Shown here: positions 32,040 through 43,410 of the stretch, in pieces
Position numbering within the stretch: position 1 is the stretch's first letter
Layout: each line of letters opens with the position of its first letter
Source of the DNA: Diplolepis rosae
Taxonomy: Eukaryota > Arthropoda > Insecta > Hymenoptera > Diplolepididae
Direction of reading: 5' to 3'
Length of the DNA: 64,000 nt
Assembly (NCBI GenBank): GCA_030998225.1
Contig: JAPYXD010000704.1
Location: 13,020,001 to 13,084,000 of the forward strand
Notes under the pieces: generated by a model
What the model was told of the DNA's origin: nothing
Databases searched by the model: none
What the model saw: only the letters and a program-made list of their open reading frames with translations
Program-made: the position numbers and the translations under genes

Positions 32040-34090
32040 CAAAAACTCTTCATCATGAGGTCGTTTTATGGATAATTTTTACGTCTTTAATGTTATCTAT
32101 GCAGCTAACAAAAACAAAGTGAGTATAATAATTTGGCAATTTTGTAGGTATTCAGCAATTTTTGTAAACATAATAGATATATAGATAAATATTACAGAAA
32201 TTCCTTTTAAATTCACAGAATAAGAAATTTTCTTAAAAATCTGAAGGCAGTACACTCGCGAAAATTAGGCCTCAGGTAAAAATAGATAATTTTGCTTTTA
32301 ATAATAGCAATATTATTATTGAAAGAATCATTTAGAAGAAGAAAGATTATTTTCCAGGTAAAAAATTTGAAACATAGGAAAATAATTTTATTAATACATT
32401 TTATTTTTACCCGAACTTTTTTACATTCTCATCATGGATGAGAAGGTATTGGTTTTATGTGAAAAATGACTTTCGAAATTTTCATCAAATCTTTACGTTT
32501 TGAGACCCCCTGAGTCAGAAAAAATGGTTTTTACGAAAGTGTCTGTCTGTCTGTCTGTCTGTAGGTCGTGTGCGGCATAACTCTCGATAGAATTATCAGA
32601 TTGAATTGAGCTTTGGTACACTTTATCGGAGCCGAAAAAGTAAGGACAAGTTCGTTAACCAGCCACATCCAATCAAAATTGAGGGGTTGAGCACTACTTT
32701 TGTGTTTTTGAAAATAATTTTTTGAAAAAATCAAAAATTTCAATACTGGTTTTAGATAGTGCTCATAAATCTCTAAAAATTATCCTGATAACATTTTTTG
32801 ATTAAATCAAAATTAGAAATATTACAGCATATTCAAATTCGAAAAAAGTCAATATCAAAATTCCATTTTCCAGTTAAATTATACGAGATACGAAAAAACG
32901 TTATGATACAATATTATTGAATAAATAAAGTCCTACAAATTTGAATTGTAACATTTTTTCATAAGATGCATATTTTTCTTTTTAATTAAAAAAAAAAACT
33001 ATTGAAAATCCAAAATTCAATTTTTTAACAATAATATGTAAAATAAGATAAAAACGTAAGAATACAAAGTTGTTAGTTTCAAAAAGATCCACAAGTTTTG
33101 TTTCACACAGTTTCTGATAAAAGATATATTTTTCGTTTCAATTCCAAAAAATACGATAAAAATGAAAAAATTCCATTTTTTAGACAAAATATGTGAAATA
33201 CAAAAAAAACGTTTAAATGGAAAATTGTTTGCCTAAATGAGGTCTACAAATTCTGATAAAGAAATTTCGGGACAGGATGTATATTTTATGTTTTGATTTT
33301 TAATATTGAAAAAATTCGATTTTTTTCACCAAAATACGTGATACGAAATAAGCGTTGTTCTGCAAAATCATTTCCTTAAATAAAGTCTACGATTGTTTTT
33401 CCTTTTTAAAAGATTTGGAAGAAAATAAATTTATCAATAATCATGTAATTTATTAAAAAGTTACAAAAATGCATACAGAAAATCGAGCGCGAAGCGCGAG
33501 TGTCATGATGAGAATGTATTCCTTAAGGCCGATAGAGCCTTAAGTAAATTGAATTTCCTGTTTCACTTAATCTGAAAAAGAAACTTAGTGAATTTGAGAA
33601 AATGACTAATTTACATCATCTTTAATATCATTAAGTTGGTTTGAGCTTCAGTATTAAATTATAAGAAATAAACTTAAACGTATGTGAAGAGCACAAGACC
33701 GAGCGCAAAGCGCGAGGTCCAGAAAGAACAGAGCGCGAAGCTCGACGATCGAATCGCGCGCCCTAGGCGCGCTCAAACTTGCGAGCGAAGCGAGCTGCGC
33801 GCGGAGTGCGGAATGAGAATGTGCCCGCGAAGCGGGCAGATTTTTTCTTATAGTTCCAAGTCAAATTTTTGAAAATTATTTGATTCTTATAAATAATGGA
33901 TCATTTTTTTAAGAAAAAGATTCTCTACAACTGGGCCGTTCTAAATTTTTGAAAATTAATCAATTATCATGAAATTCAGCAATTCGTTTATAAAAATTCC
34001 ATTTTGGAATATTATTTTCAACGGTTTCAGCCATTAAAAAATTTTCTTTCAAGAATTGAAAACGGTCAAGTAGAAATGAGAGTTAATTTT
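32040..34090. repeat. Family C foldback, copy 4, split by a Helentron-like insertion
   Basis: The left part (32040-32422) is the inverse of 22960-23230 and leads into ACCCGAACTTTTTT. The right part (33841-34090) resumes CTTATAGTTCCAAGTCAAATT and AACTGGGCCGTTCTAAATTT, then the inverse half. Compared with copy 1 (CCCAAACTTTTTCTCTTATTGC at 17378-17399), only the segment 32423-33840 is extra. Confidence 0.7.
32423..33840 (+). mobile_element. Complete Helentron-like element (HINE/DINE-1 type), copy 1, 1.42 kb
   Basis: 5' end ACATTCTCATCAT right after a T run; a (GTCT)n microsatellite at 32540-32561; a conserved block GCATAACTCTCGATAGAATT and following; central repeats with period 155, 155 and 144 bp (starts near 32861, 33016, 33171, 33315); a GC-rich CGCGAAGCGCGAG segment; then ATGAGAATGT, the inverse of the 5' end, directly before the perfect terminal hairpin GCCCGCGAAGCGGGC (33823-33837) and AGA, followed by a T run. 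Subterminal inverted repeats, GTCY microsatellite, ~150 bp central repeats, 3' hairpin and insertion between T's are the defining features of non-autonomous Helentrons. No Rep/helicase is encoded, so it would move in trans. Confidence 0.85.
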
Positions 34091-34775
34091 AAAAATTTTA
34101 AGAGAAAGGAGTTTTTAAAAACTGTGAAAAAAAGAAAATGAGCAATAATTCTTTGTAATCCAATCATTTTTAAAGAGATAACTTGAAAAAAACTATACAA
34201 TGGATTTTGACCTGCAGTAATTGTTATAAAAAAGACATTTTCGTGGAGATGTTCAGATTTTTTGATTAATTTTGAATTTTAGTCTGGATGATTCAAGGCA
34301 GCCAATATTGGTCGGAAATCGATTTGTGGTTGACCTATGGAGCTTCAGATATCTGACCTGCTAATCCAATAAGCATCAATACCCACAGGCAATGATGTTT
34401 ATTGCGGAAGTCTTATATCGAATTGAGGTTTATATTTCCAGAGTCTCATTCTGATTGCTGGACCTAATAAAAACTCCAAAACCCCATTGGAATTCTATCT
34501 TAACGGTGGAAAATCCCGCCTGTGATTGCATCGCAAAAACGATTTCAGTGGCGTAAAATATCAAGAAGTTTTGAAAATCAATATTTGCAATATGATAAAT
34601 GTATGCAAGTCTCAAGGCTAGACTTTGTTATTCAGAAAGTTATTTAAAAAAATTAAACAAACTTTCCTCAGGCGAGACAAAAATTTACTCAAGCATCAAA
34701 ATATTTCTCAGTCGATTCACTTTCATATACAAAAATAACTTTGTAGTCACTGTAAAATATAACGCAAAATTTTGA
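34091..34775. other. Unassigned unique sequence
   Basis: About 34240-34610 is less AT-rich and unrelated to the repeats here. A 61-codon minus frame (34430-34615) shows no recognisable domain. Confidence 0.3.
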
Positions 34776-35018
34776 AATAGTATATTTCGTATCAAGTGCG
34801 GAAAGGCCTATTTTAACGCATGAGCGAGTTGGGCGTTAAAATACGTTCGGTACGTGAAACTAACGATATTTTTTGTTCACTGTATATCGAAGGTTAGCCA
34901 AGTCGATGTCGTTTGCGCTCAAAAAGTTAATTTTACCGCACTAGTGCGGGAAAATTAATTTTCCGCACGCAAAACGACACCGACAAGGCTAATTTTCGGT
35001 ATACAGCGAACAAAAAAT
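34776..35018. repeat. Palindromic family B, copy 3
   Basis: AATAGTATATTTCGTATCAA at the left end, then GATATTTTTTGTTCACTG, CCGCACTAGTGCGG (34939) and the inverse AAAACGACACCGACAAGGCT to CGGTATACAGCGAACAAAAA. It is a compact, nearly complete foldback of the family. Confidence 0.7.
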
Positions 35019-35225
35019 GTTATACCTTTCAAATTCGTAAGTTCTTCTTTAAAACAATGAATAAATGATTTATCTTTCGAAAAAATTGATGTTTTTAAAC
35101 TGTATAATTGTATATACAATTCCGAAAGTTTGAATTAAAAAGACTGAAACTGAAAAAAGTTTCTACAGGAAAGATTTTGATATTAAAGACTTTAAACTTG
35201 ATAGTTGAAATTAACATGTGATTCA

Positions 35226-35508
35226 CTTTCTAAATTTGAATCAATTAGGTTTTACACTGATGAAATAGCTAGAAATGGGTAATTCTTTTTACTCCAGTGA
35301 AAGTTTCACTGGAAATCAGTTAAATTCCACTGAAGACGATGAGTAAAACTTAATCAGTAAAACACATATGATTGATTAATTTCAGTAAAAAACTCACTGT
35401 TTTTCTGTAAAATAGCACTATATATTAGTGGAATTTTCTCGAAAGTGGAAGCGTGATTAATTTCCAGCTATTTCATCAGTGAAATTCCACTGATTCAAAT
35501 TAAGAGAG
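35226..35508. mobile_element. CTCTCTAAA-family MITE, diverged copy
   Basis: The left end CTTTCTAAATTTGAATCA is degenerate; the right end CTGATTCAAATTAAGAGAG is followed by TA. The body carries many TCAGTGAAA / TTTCACTGG motifs in both orientations. Confidence 0.65.
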
Positions 35509-35511
35509 TAA

Positions 35512-36400
35512 AAATAGTCAAAGCTCAATAGGAGAGTAGATCACGCCACTGCGCGGAAGTCAGAAAATGAAATGGGATTCAATTTTCCGCTACCTGAATT
35601 CAAGCTGTCGTGACGTTGGGAAGTAAAACTGCTACGAAAGTTTGCAGAACGTCACGTCGGCATTATTGCGAGTAACGAGATACCACGATAGTAGAGTTAG
35701 CGGATGACTTAGTTCGCCCTTGACTGATCGAGTGGAAGAAAGTGACTGCTTTACATGATCCTGTTTCAGGACTCTCTGGACCACTCTCAAGGACATTCTC
35801 CTATTGGATTTTCCAAGTATCCACTTGTCATTCTCCACAGGATTCATCCGAAACTAACCTTGAGTCGACCACCCTTGAACTTACCAGACACGATTCTCTC
35901 AGTTTTTATTTTAATTTTTTATCTAATTATTATATTATGTATTATATATGGTAATTATACATAAAAGGATATTTATGGAGATTGATATATTCAAACACGT
36001 ATTTATTAACGATTGCATTCAACGTAGATTTCTTTTATCATTCAGCTAATTTGAATTTTCCGGCGAAGAATCACTTAGTAAAGGCAAACCAATCAAAAGC
36101 TTAGATGGGAAATGTCGCGAGCAAGTTTAGAATTTAAACTACATTTTTGACAAGAAATTTTTCCTATTCGAGGAAAAAAATGTTCTTTCCGAAATGCGTT
36201 AATACAATATTAAATAATCAAAGTATATTTTTGTCTCATTCCTCGCAATATTCTCATTGAATATTGATACTTATGGCTAATTCCATCCAAGATTTGCATT
36301 TAAAAAATTTGTTTGCGTAAAATATATTTTTTTACGTTCTTTGATCGAAAATATTCGACCTGTATATTTTTATTTAAATATGATTTTAAAACTTTTTGAG
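35512..36400. other. Unassigned, partly moderate-GC sequence
   Basis: About 35515-35905 has higher GC and several overlapping short frames on both strands, none with a recognisable motif. The rest is AT-rich. No element ends were found. Confidence 0.3.
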
Positions 36401-36409
36401 TGGTGAATT

Positions 36410-37158
36410 CTTAAACTTTTTCCTACTAGTGGGCCATAAAGTTGATTTTATTGCCCCCTGCGGGGCAACAAAATTCATTTTTTGACCCTCCAATAGAGAA
36501 AAAATCGTGTGCAACACGGGAAAAACATTAATTTTACTCGTGTTATTGTTGAACTCGCTTAGCTCGAGCATCAAATTTCACACTCGGAAAATAAATTTTT
36601 TTTTCCCTAGTTGCACAATATGTACTATTTTACGATCGCATATGCTGAAAATAGTATATTTCGTATCAAGTGCAAAAAGGCGTATTTTAACGCACGAGCG
36701 AGTCGCGACTCGCTCTTGTGTGATACGAACGATAATTTTTGTTCGCTGTATACCGATAGTTAGCCTTGTCGGTGTCGTTCTGCGTGCGGAAAATTATTTT
36801 CCCACGCTGGTGTCGTAAAATTTTAAGTATAAAGAAAATTAAAACAAACTTAAAATTTTACGAGCCTCGGTTCCTTTGAGTCACCTCGGCCTTCGTCGCG
36901 ACTCGCTCTTGCGTTAAAATACATCCCGCACGTGATACGAACGATATTTTTTGTTCGCTGTATACCGAAAGTTAGCCGAGTCGGTGTCGTTTTGCTTGCG
37001 GAAAGTTCACTTTTCCAGACCAATGCGGACAAATTTTAAGTTTGTTTTAATTTTCCGCGGACTTAAAATTTTACCGTACTAGTGCAGGAAAATGAACTTT
37101 CCGTACGCAAAATGAAACCGACAAGACTAATTTTCGGTCTACGACCGACAAAAAGTAT
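36410..37158. repeat. Palindromic family B, copy 4, with flanking GCCCCCTGCGGGGC block
   Basis: The left flank (36410-36640) holds TTGCCCCCTGCGGGGCAA, a perfect palindrome (36452-36469), and GCAACACGGGAAAAAC. From 36649 the family B order repeats: AATAGTATATTTCGTATCAA, TTTTTGTTCGCTGTATACCG, GTGCGGAAAA, twice, then the inverse copy ending near TACGACCGACAAAAAG. Frames here are palindrome shadows. Confidence 0.65.
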
Positions 37159-37444
37159 TTTATTCAAAAAGCCTACACATCATGAAATGCACGCTTTTTT
37201 TCAGCTATCAAATGAGGTTTATTAGAAATTTCTTCAATTGTTTGTTAATAAATAAAAACAGTGAATTTATAAACATTAAGATTTTTTTCAAATTTGTTAC
37301 TAATTTTTTTGATGTTTTGTATCGATAAATGTTCCTTGAATATTTCAGAGAATACTGTAAAAATTTGGGAATAGTTATTTCAATATATTGTGTAGAATGA
37401 ATTCTCAAAGTGTAGCTTCCGCGGTCGTGTTGCGTTTTTCGAGT

Positions 37445-39623
37445 GCGATATTTGACTTACTCGGACTTGCTCGAATCAGGTGAACTTGTAGATTGTATAT
37501 ATCCCGTGTAGAAATTTTGATAGGGGTCTAGTGGGGCCCCGACGAGTTTGCTCCATCTCTAGTCGGATCTAGCGTGGAAAACTAGTCAGGGCCCCGTCGG
37601 TAACGTAACGCTTTTGTCGAGGTGGGCCCTACTAGACTTTCTAGTAAGGGTTTAGTGAGATCAGCCCTTACACTTCCCCACCTACAAAAAAGGACACCAT
37701 TAGGGCCCTATTGGACTTCCACATTGAATTTAAGGGCATATATTAGCAGACTCGCGTGACCAATTTTGTTCAGGTATCTCACTGAGAAAATAATAAATAA
37801 AAACGATTTTCCACACTGAGAGGAAAAGTACAGGGGAAATTCGAGTTAAGGCTCTAATATTTAACATTTTCAACGGCAATGGAGGGATATTCGCTTGGAA
37901 GGTTAAGTTTACTGTTTCCACAGTAAAAAATCTGTTTTCAAGCTAGGAAATTTTTTTCTGAGTAAATTGACAGTACTTTTTCATTACACGTACACTGAAG
38001 AAAAATCTCAGTAAGTTTGACTACTTTTTAACTTACTTTCCATAGTTTACAAAGGCCCCAGTGTAATTTTTGAAGTTAAGTGAACTGCAAGAACATAGGG
38101 GTAAATCAAGTAAGAGCAGTAGTTGAATCGATGAATATTCTTATTAGTACATTTCATAACTGTAAATTATTCTTAACGCTGCGGGTTCGAACCCTCACTA
38201 CTTATGATTAACGCATTACTAACCTAACGACTAAGCCTCTCGGCTGCGCACGCTTGGAATACATGAAAGAAAATAGCGCTTATAACCTGCAACTACTGCA
38301 GGGCCGTGTAAGAAGTGTATGGGCCCCGTGTAATCGGGAATTTTTTAATTTTATGCCAATTTATGATTCTGATTAAAATTTTTAATTATTGAATCGATTT
38401 TCTATAAAATGAAATATTTTTGAAATAAACAGATCAAATTTTTGAATTAAAGAACATTACATAATGAAAAGCTTTATATACATTTTAGAAGTATTAATTT
38501 TTATTCAATATTTAATCCCAGCGCAGTCGAAAGCGTCATTTTTTCCACAGAAAGATTTTCAAATTCTTTAAATATTGAATTTATTTGCATTATTTGCGAT
38601 ATAAGAGTTTGAAATTGTCTACGAGGACACCTGTCGACAACGTATCCTATCTGATACGCGACTAGTGATCCTCCGATAATGTAGGCAGTGACAAAAATTT
38701 CAAACTCAACTAATTAATTTGAAATTAATTTTTATTATTGTATATTAGTGATACTTTATACACGTTATGATTCCTTTAATTTTTGTTTTAAGAGTAAAAT
38801 CAACGTATGTTCAGAATCTAAAAAATTTGAGTTTTTTCAATTCCAAAAATATGATGAAACGTTTGAATCAAGAAAATTATCGCATAATGAAATTATGCAT
38901 TAAATTCGCAATAAGTAATTCTAACTAATGAAGTACTATTAAAAAAATAGTACACTTATTTACTTATCAATAGTTTGTTTTTCTAACTACTCTTATGTAG
39001 TAACTTCTACCGCTTATGTTTATTATGAAAGCTTCAATTGATTTTACTATTCACCCCATGTTAATTGAACTACATGTTTCGTTATTGCTATTACCTCAAC
39101 ACAATGAGATACACACACATACATATACGTGCTCTCATATGATTATTATAATAACATGCGAATTCGAGTTAAAATTATGAAAAAGTTTTCTTAAATGTTG
39201 TTGCTTCCTCTTAAGTATTGATTTTATCCAAGACCGTGTTCAGAAAATCTCCATTTTTCTCAGATAAGATCAAATTTTAATGAGAATAATGAATAAAGGT
39301 TATGTTGTATCTAATGGACCTAACCTTAACCACAAATATTACAAATAGGGATTCTCTAGTCGGGGCCCCGCCAGATACAAATAGATTTTCCATACTTAAG
39401 CGAAACAAGGAATTCCTCACTAGAACCTGACAGGGCCCCTATCAGTTTTTTCTGGACTAGAAATACTAATCGGGTGCTAACAGGGCCCCTACCAGTTTTT
39501 TCTAGATGAGAAAATTCTAGTCCGGGCCCCACTAGAACCCAACTTGAAATAAGGAAAGATAGGGCAATTTCTACACTGGATACAATATAAACGTAAATCT
39601 GATCCGAGTAAGTCAAATATCGC
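37445..39623. mobile_element. TIR element with GGGGCCC subterminal repeats, 2.18 kb
   Basis: GCGATATTTGACTTACTCGG (37445-37464) is matched perfectly by its inverse ending at 39623 (21/21 including the next base). The symmetry continues inward through GTGTAGAAATT and GGTCTAGTGGGGCCC (37527) versus GGGCCCCACTAGAACCC (39526). GGGGCCC palindromes recur at both ends, likely binding sites. GT abuts both ends (37443-37444, 39624-39625). A CACTGAGAGGAAAAG start (37814), a CACTGAAGAAAAATCTC start (37993) and a tRNA-like segment (38176-38262) lie inside, so further insertions are present. No transposase frame was found. Confidence 0.8.
38176..38262 (-). repeat. tRNA-like segment, class II type, degenerate
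   Basis: On the minus strand GCAGCCGAGAGGCTTAGTCG (A-box region) is followed by GAGGGTTCGAACCCGC (B-box). It resembles 25850-25955. The T-stem pairs only partly and no acceptor stem forms, so it is a SINE head or pseudogene rather than a tRNA. Confidence 0.5.
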
Positions 39624-39639
39624 GTCCAAGCACAGGAGC

Positions 39640-39802
39640 TACTGATTCATCGGTAAAAAATATTTTTCACTGTTAAATCAGTTAATTTTCACTGAAATAA
39701 TCAGTGAAATTTGATTGATTTACAGTAACCTCTTTTTAGCTATTTGAATCAGTCAAATTTCACTGATAATCAGTAGATTTTGACTGATTCAAATTAAGAG
39801 AG
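39640..39802. mobile_element. CTCTCTAAA-family MITE, left-truncated
   Basis: The right end ATTCAAATTAAGAGAG is followed by TA (39803-39804). The body shares TTTACAGTAACCTCTTTTTAGC with 45449-45470. The left end is missing next to the right end of the 2.18 kb element. Confidence 0.65.
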
Positions 39803-39884
39803 TAGTAAAAATACTAAAATTAGAAAATATGCAACATTAGTAGTTGAATCAACAGATGTCATCTGCTGATTCAACAGTTTTTTT

Positions 39885-40047
39885 TTCTCCGTGTAGGTTA
39901 TAGCAAAGTTTGATAGTATATTATAAATTTTTATATAGTTCATATAAAGTTTAGTGTTTCGCAAAAAAATTTTCACTATGCCACGTTTTTCCCTAAATTG
40001 AAATGCAGTTTAACAAAAATTGTAAACTTGGGTTTTTGCGTGTACAG
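39885..40047. repeat. Diverged half of the 279 bp MITE family
   Basis: TTCTCCGTGTA, TAGTTCATATAAAGTTTAGT, and CACGTTTTTCCCTAAATTGA follow the order of the right half of the 279 bp element, with many changes. A similar relic lies at about 46330-46500. Confidence 0.4.
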
Positions 40048-40059
40048 CATTTTTATCAG

Positions 40060-40680
40060 CAAAAAGAAGAAACAGTATTATTACAATGCAAGAATGTAAA
40101 GAGAAGCAGAAGAACTTTCTTTCAATTATATTATGAAGTTCTAATACCAGTTAACTAAATTTCCAGAACAAAGATTATACCTGCGAAGTAATGATTACTT
40201 CAATGTACCAACGAAGATAGGAATATGGCATTATGGCCCAGGATTCTCCATTATGCAGCAAGTTAAACACATCCATATTGATAAGCCAGCTTAGTGGAAT
40301 GGGAAATGGAGACCGATGGCTTTATACTTGTTTGATTATTTCAAATCAATCAATCCTTTCATAAGTGAAAATTCATAGCTTCACTAAGAATGGAAAACTC
40401 AGGAAAGTTTAAAAGTGCTTTAAATATTACATGAGACGTTGACTGATTCAGACTCTTCAGAATTTTGATGTGTAAATAACTGATAAATTGTTTCAAAAAT
40501 TTTCTTGTCGTGATTGTTGCATTCTCAGTATTACTTCATTCATTTTTAAATACTATTCCATTACCTGTACGATCAAAATTTTTTAGTATTCAATAAGTAA
40601 TTGTTTTTTAAATCTCATTGAATGAATAAGAAAATGCATTTTTTTCCTCTCTGCACTGATAGGAAGAAATGACCGTTACA
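40060..40680. other. Unique sequence with possible decayed exon
   Basis: After TTTCCAG (ending 40166) the plus strand is open from 40169 for 41 codons to a TAG at 40292, then open again for 27 codons to a TAG at 40376. The first segment reads protein-like (for example RLYLRSNDYFNVPTKIGIWH). I cannot assign it to a family, and no partner exon or promoter was identified. It may be an exon, a decayed gene or chance. Confidence 0.25.
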
Positions 40681-40689
40681 ACCATATTT

Positions 40690-41066
40690 AGGATTAATTT
40701 AATTTTATTGTATTGTAGATGTGAATTACATTTTCACAAAGTTACTAAATTTTTTTTTTTTTAATTGATCTTCTTCCAAATATCTCAAAAAGGAAAAAAA
40801 TTCATTGACTGTCTTTAAGCAAACGATTTTTCATTTTGATAAAAAAATTTATTACTTATTTTGCATCTCACATATTTTGCTTAAAAAATGGAATTTTTGA
40901 TTTTCAATACTGTTTCTTTAAAATCGAAACATAAAATATACATCTTGTCAAAAAATGTCCTACTGAGATTTTGTAGACCTCATTTAGTCAAATAATTCTC
41001 TATCTCAATGTTTTTTTCGTATTTCACATATTTTGTTTAAAAAATTGAATTATTAAATTTCAATCT
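40690..41066 (-). mobile_element. Helentron-like fragment (minus), left of an insertion
   Basis: GATGTGAATTACATTTTCAC (40718-40737) and following central-repeat text match the 28280-28760 copy in the same orientation. The block is cut by the element at 41069 and resumes at 43813-43890. Confidence 0.65.
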
Positions 41067-42256
41067 TACTCTCTAAACCCGAATCAGTGAAATATTCACT
41101 GATTATATTAGTGAAAATATATCAACTAATGAATCAGTGCCCTGCTTTGATTTCACTGAGGAATCAGTGAACGCGCCACGTGAACATAACTTTTGAATTC
41201 GATTAAAACAATTAAAGTATAACAATTGAAACGTTTTATACATATTGCTATCGAATATTTAATTTCAAAACGCCGAATGTGAGTTTCAAATGTTTCAAAC
41301 TTGTCAAACATTAAATATTCAATTTATTTTCCGAGATTTTATCTTCGAAATATTACTCTCAGACCAATTCTTTATTCTTAGTACGAATAATTTGAAATTT
41401 TCCGAAAAACTTCCTTAAATACAAATAAATAACTTTGTCACTTCATATTTTTCGAAACATAAAATTTATTCGTCACTTTTTCACTCAGAATTGCGAAAAA
41501 CAAAGAATTGACAGGTATTGATTTGTTATTGAATATTATCAAATGTTGATGATATTTATTATTTTTAAATGGCTATTCGGCATCAGCAATGAATACTGAA
41601 TGAAAATACACAAAATTTGATTCATTGCGTGCAGTACTTACCAAGAAATCGCAATTTATGTTTTTTGAAACATTGATTTTAGGTTATTCAAAAAATACCT
41701 TTTATATATTTTTTTTCGTAATAATCATGTTGGACTAAAAAATACTTGAAGAATAAAAGTTGTATTTTGACAAGCTCTATCAACTTATATGTTTTTATTT
41801 TGAGTTTTTACAACTTTTTTTTTTACTTCAATTTTAGAAAGTGGACAATACTTTTCCCCTTTTTCGAGTGCTCGGCGAGTTCGTCTTTCCGAGGGCTCTA
41901 TTGAGATGCGTTTTTCTTTTGAACTTATATTTTTTCAGTCTCCTGGTTTTCTAGAGGCAAGTGTTCCAGACGAAGTGATTTTCGTTGATTCTTGACTTCC
42001 CTCGTCACCACGGTTGATTTCCGACTTGTCCCTATTAATCCCTACCTATCTCAATTTGGCAAAAGAAGGGCTAATGTGGCCATTTACAATTCCTTGTAAT
42101 CACCAGATGGGGAGCCAATAAGAATAGTTAAAAGAAGTTTATTGGAAAAATTAAGTTTTTATTGAATAATTAATATTTTGGCACATTATCTAGTTGGCAT
42201 GGTGCGCGCTTCGCTCCACGTTAAAAAGAGCGCCTTTTCTCATATTTTTGTCCCTA

Positions 42257-43160
42257 CACTCAGAGAAATCCCATTAGTTGTGCTGACTAAAAGGTCACAA
42301 CTATATATTTTTAGTAAGCAGTACCAAAAATTTTGTAAAACTTACCAATGCTCAAAAGTTCATGGAACTAAGTATGCTGCTAATTTTTTTTTGTAAAATT
42401 GATCAAATTCATTTATTTTGAGAAATGTAAATATTTTATTTCCATATGCAATATTTCGTGTGTAAACATGACTTGCAAATCGTTACATACATTTATTTCT
42501 TAAAATTTTGCTTTTGTTCTTCATCAAAATGAGAAGAATTAAACCATGGTAATTTTAAAGTATAATTGTAAACTGTTGTGCAGTTCTTGATGAAAAACAT
42601 CTCAACAATTATCATCCTTTGTTACATTCTGAAAAAAAATAATTTAAAAAGTTTTTCTCCTAAACAATTCTAACCTAAGAAAGTTCCCATCAACATTAAC
42701 AGAAATAAAATAAATAGAATGATAAATTTAACATTTTTTTAAATGTTGGAATTACTATTTAAATCATGTACGGATGAAAAAATTAATCAGTTTCTAATTA
42801 AGATATTGGAATAGTTTTTAATACAACTTTTCTCCGTTATGTCGAAAAAATATAAATTTTTGTAATAACTAAACTGGACAAATAGTAATAGCAATTAACG
42901 CAATTAGTAAGTTTTACAAAATTGTATTGGTAACATCTATTATAAGCTCGATACAATGTGGGAATGCATGAAAATAGTCCCGGCTACAAAACGGACCGGC
43001 TAATCGGATTTTGTAAGTTTTACTAAAAATTTTAATCATTGCTACTCTCTTAATATTGCTGTAAGAACTAAGGTGCTTAGATTATACAGAGTAAAAAACA
43101 TACTTGTGAACCTTTTTTACAAAAAAAATGGGTAACCACGACTAATACTTTCTCTCAGTG
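42257..43160. mobile_element. CAC-terminated element nested in the 2.74 kb element, 904 bp
   Basis: CACTCAGAGAAATCCCATTA at the left is matched by the inverse of TACTTTCTCTCAGTG at the right, with AGTCGTGGTTACCC continuing the inner symmetry. TA flanks both ends (42255-42256, 43161-43162). TTTTGTAAAACTTACCAATG and its inverse-like partner near 42917-42933 lie inside. Non-coding. Confidence 0.65.
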
Positions 43161-43377
43161 TATTAGTTCCCAAGGAAAATGCCCTTTTGCATTTCCATGC
43201 ATCTAGGTATTAGAGGAAAGAGAAGACACGAATATTAACACAAGAAAGTAAATCCACCTGTCATCATTTCATGAACGGCCATGAACCACCGTTATGGAGC
43301 GAGACATAGACACAAATATTTTAATTAGTTTAACTGCCCTCACTGGTTACGCAAAATCGCGTCAGTGTCTGCTTGAG

Positions 43378-43410
43378 CTTATCTAATTTCTGTTTGAAAT
43401 TAGATAAGAT
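43378..43410. repeat. Perfect short hairpin
   Basis: CTTATCTAATTTC, a 5-base loop (TGTTT), then GAAATTAGATAAG. It is a 13 bp perfect stem inside the 2.74 kb element, with no T run after it. Function unknown. Confidence 0.6.

Noticed and set aside
32540..32563. (GTCT)n as an independent microsatellite
   Set aside because: It sits at the same internal position in both complete Helentron-like copies, so it belongs to the element.
43378..43410. Intrinsic terminator
   Set aside because: The hairpin has an AT-rich stem and no following T run, and the window is eukaryotic; it lies inside a transposon.
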